Shown here: positions 4,979 to 6,327 of the stretch, in pieces | Layout: every line of letters starts with the position of its first letter | Numbering within the stretch: the stretch's first letter is position 1 | Source: Clostridiales bacterium | GTDB taxonomy: Bacteria; Bacillota; Sulfobacillia; UBA995; UBA9673 | Direction of reading: 5' to 3' | Length of the DNA: 6,327 nt | Assembly: GCA_003541445.1 (NCBI GenBank) | Contig: DPMO01000182.1 | Location: forward strand, 1 to 6,327 | Translations under genes and position numbers: made by a program | The notes under the pieces: model-generated | The model's input: only the letters and a program-made list of their open reading frames with translations | What the model was told of the DNA's origin: nothing | Database searches by the model: none

Positions 4979-5089
4979 CCAAGTTGCTGCTCCCCGATGC
5001 GTGGTGAGGGACCGTCCGGGCCTTCCGGGTGGTTCATGTCCTGACCACGCCCCTTTTAGAGCAAGCTGTTCCCCGGGAGGGCGAACGGC

Positions 5090-6028
5090 ATGACATACGG
5101 GCACAGGCCGGTGATGCTGGAGGAAGTCCAACGCGTCATCGATGCCGGCCCGGGAGTGCTGTACATCGACGCCACGGTGGGCGGGGGAGGCCACACCGAG
5201 CGGCTCGCCGAGATGGCCGGCCCCCGCGGAAGAGTCCTGGGGCTCGACCGGGACCCCGAGGCCCTGAAGGCGGCCGGCCTGCGGCTGGCGCGGTTCGGGG
5301 ACCGGGTGAAGCTCGTCCACGCCAGGTTCTCGGAACTGGAGCGGGTGGCCCGTGCGTCCGGGTTCCTTCCGGCGCACGGCATCCTCTTCGACCTCGGCCT
5401 GTCGTCCGGACAGGTCGACATGGAGGAGCGCGGCTTCAGCTACCACGGCTCGGCTCCTCTCGACATGAGGATGGACCAGACGTCGGGGGGGCCGACGGCG
5501 GCCGACCTCGTGAACGGACTTCCCAAGGAGGAGCTGGTCCGCATCATCCGCGACTACGGTGAGGAGCGTTGGGCCTCACGGATCGCCTCCTTCATCGTCC
5601 AGGCCCGGCGCCGGTCGAGGATAGAGACGGCCGCCGACCTCGTCGAGGTCGTCAAGGCGGCCATCCCGGCCGGGGCCAGGAGACGTGGGCCACACCCGGC
5701 CAGACGGACCTTCCAGGCCCTGCGCATCGCGGTGAACGACGAGCTCGGCGAGCTCGAAAGGGCTCTCGACCAGGTGCCGGCGGTCCTGGCCGCTGGCGGC
5801 CGGATGGTGGTCATCTCGTATCACTCTCTTGAGGACCGGCTTGTGAAGCGGTTCCTGCGTGACGCCGAGAGGGGCTGCCGCTGCCCGCCGGACTTCCCGG
5901 AGTGCAGGTGTGGGCGTCGACCCACCCTGAAGGTGCTCACCCGGAGGCCGCTGAGACCCGGAGCCCGGGAGGTCGCGGACAACCCCCGGTCGCGGAGCGC
6001 GAGGCTCCGCGCGGCGCAGCGGTTATAG
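5090..6028 (+). CDS. rsmH: 16S rRNA (cytosine(1402)-N(4))-methyltransferase RsmH (MraW)
   Basis: Transfers a methyl group from S-adenosylmethionine to N4 of C1402 in the ribosomal P site of 16S rRNA, in the cytoplasm. The 312-residue protein has the usual length and is intact. The start (MTYGHRPVMLEEV) is standard, with GGGAGG 9 bases before the ATG. Motifs in order: SAM-binding IDATVGGGGHT (26-36) and GLDRDPEAL (51-59), GILFDLGLSS (97-106), the APLDMRMD block (122-129), YGEERWASRIA (156-166), HPARRTFQALRIAVNDELGE (202-221), SYHSLEDRLVKRF (243-255), the Cys group CRCPPDFPECRC (263-274), and the C-terminal NPRSRSARLRAA (298-309). It is the second gene of the dcw cluster, between mraZ and a probable ftsL whose candidate start lies 12 bases after the stop. 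Codon use is strongly G/C-ending. Confidence 0.97.
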   Translation: MTYGHRPVMLEEVQRVIDAGPGVLYIDATVGGGGHTERLAEMAGPRGRVLGLDRDPEALKAAGLRLARFGDRVKLVHARFSELERVARASGFLPAHGILFDLGLSSGQVDMEERGFSYHGSAPLDMRMDQTSGGPTAADLVNGLPKEELVRIIRDYGEERWASRIASFIVQARRRSRIETAADLVEVVKAAIPAGARRRGPHPARRTFQALRIAVNDELGELERALDQVPAVLAAGGRMVVISYHSLEDRLVKRFLRDAERGCRCPPDFPECRCGRRPTLKVLTRRPLRPGAREVADNPRSRSARLRAAQRL

Positions 6029-6040
6029 CTTGTCGGGGGG

Positions 6041-6327
6041 GTGAATAGGTTGTTGCGAACGACCGCGCCCCGCCCAGGGGCCGGCCTGAGGCGGCTCGGA
6101 CGTGGTGCCGCGTCACTCGTCTGCTACCCGTGTGTCCGGACCCCGGTCCGGGGACGCGGTGGCGGGGTCGTGGGTCTCTCGCGCTCCGGCCGGAGGGCGC
6201 CGCGGGCGTGTTCCGGAAGGGCCGGCCGGAGGGAGGACGGGACCTGGATGGAGGTCCGGTCCTACCTGCTGTACCTTGCGATGGCCTTCGCGCTGGCCGT
6301 GGCGCTCTCCTGGAGCTACTCGACGGC
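6041..6327 (+). CDS. ftsL: Probable cell division protein FtsL, N-terminal part, cut by the right edge
   Basis: The frame from GTG 6041 stays open to the window end (95 residues visible). It ends in a clear membrane helix after two charged residues (MEVRSYLLYLAMAFALAV, then ALSWSYS). A small bitopic protein directly after rsmH is ftsL in nearly all Bacillota. FtsL forms a coiled-coil complex with DivIC/FtsB and DivIB/FtsQ at the septum. The start is uncertain. GTG 6041 or TTG 6050 (GGGGTGA upstream) would give a 60-70 residue Arg/Gly-rich cytoplasmic tail that reads poorly as protein. ATG 6248 has a strong GGAGGGAGG (6228-6236) 11 bases upstream and would start just before the helix. In the latter case 6029-6247 is a second long spacer, containing the inverted repeat CCGGACC/GGTCCGG (6136-6151). 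The coiled-coil region lies beyond the window, so identity rests on position and topology. Confidence 0.55.
   Translation, partial: MNRLLRTTAPRPGAGLRRLGRGAASLVCYPCVRTPVRGRGGGVVGLSRSGRRAPRACSGRAGRREDGTWMEVRSYLLYLAMAFALAVALSWSYST

Noticed and set aside
4363..5037. A 224-codon leftward open frame across mraZ and its promoter
   Set aside because: It is antisense to a clear mraZ, has no recognisable domain, and is a typical GC-rich shadow.

Overview
This window looks like chromosome from a high-GC, endospore-forming member of the Bacillota (Firmicutes). The clues are two alpha/beta-type small acid-soluble spore proteins, a Gram-positive-style division cluster start (mraZ, rsmH, probable ftsL), SigA-like promoters, strong GGAGG ribosome binding sites, and strong G/C bias at third codon positions. 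The sequence does not allow a genus call.

Layout. Positions 1-1615 hold two leftward genes. The first is the start of an HdrA-like FAD and 4Fe-4S oxidoreductase that runs off the left edge and is split by an apparent single-base frameshift near 566-580. The second, upstream of it, is a five-helix YdcZ/DUF606-type small membrane protein. A rightward gene of unknown function (1711-2562) follows, with its own promoter. It converges on a pair of nearly identical leftward spore-protein genes (2748-2990 and 3197-3457). Each of these is followed by a hairpin with the same arms, so the duplicated unit appears to be gene plus terminator. Next is a leftward, apparently degraded lipoprotein gene (about 3733-4248), readable only by joining three frames and passing one in-frame stop. 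From 4376 rightward is the start of the division and cell wall (dcw) cluster: a promoter, three TGGGA boxes forming the MraZ operator, mraZ, an unusually long 214-bp spacer with a GC hairpin, rsmH, and the N-terminal part of a probable ftsL cut by the right edge.

How it works together. MraZ is expected to repress its own operon through the TGGGA boxes. RsmH methylates 16S rRNA, and FtsL belongs to the septal complex. The spore proteins coat DNA in the forespore and are probably under a forespore sigma factor. The left-hand redox and membrane genes have no visible link to either group.

I found no CRISPR array, insertion sequence, tRNA or rRNA, and no convincing new multi-gene system. The most useful observations are the MraZ operator with the start codon it implies, the interrupted HdrA-like and lipoprotein genes, the spore-gene duplication with its hairpins, and the long spacer inside the mraZ-rsmH operon.
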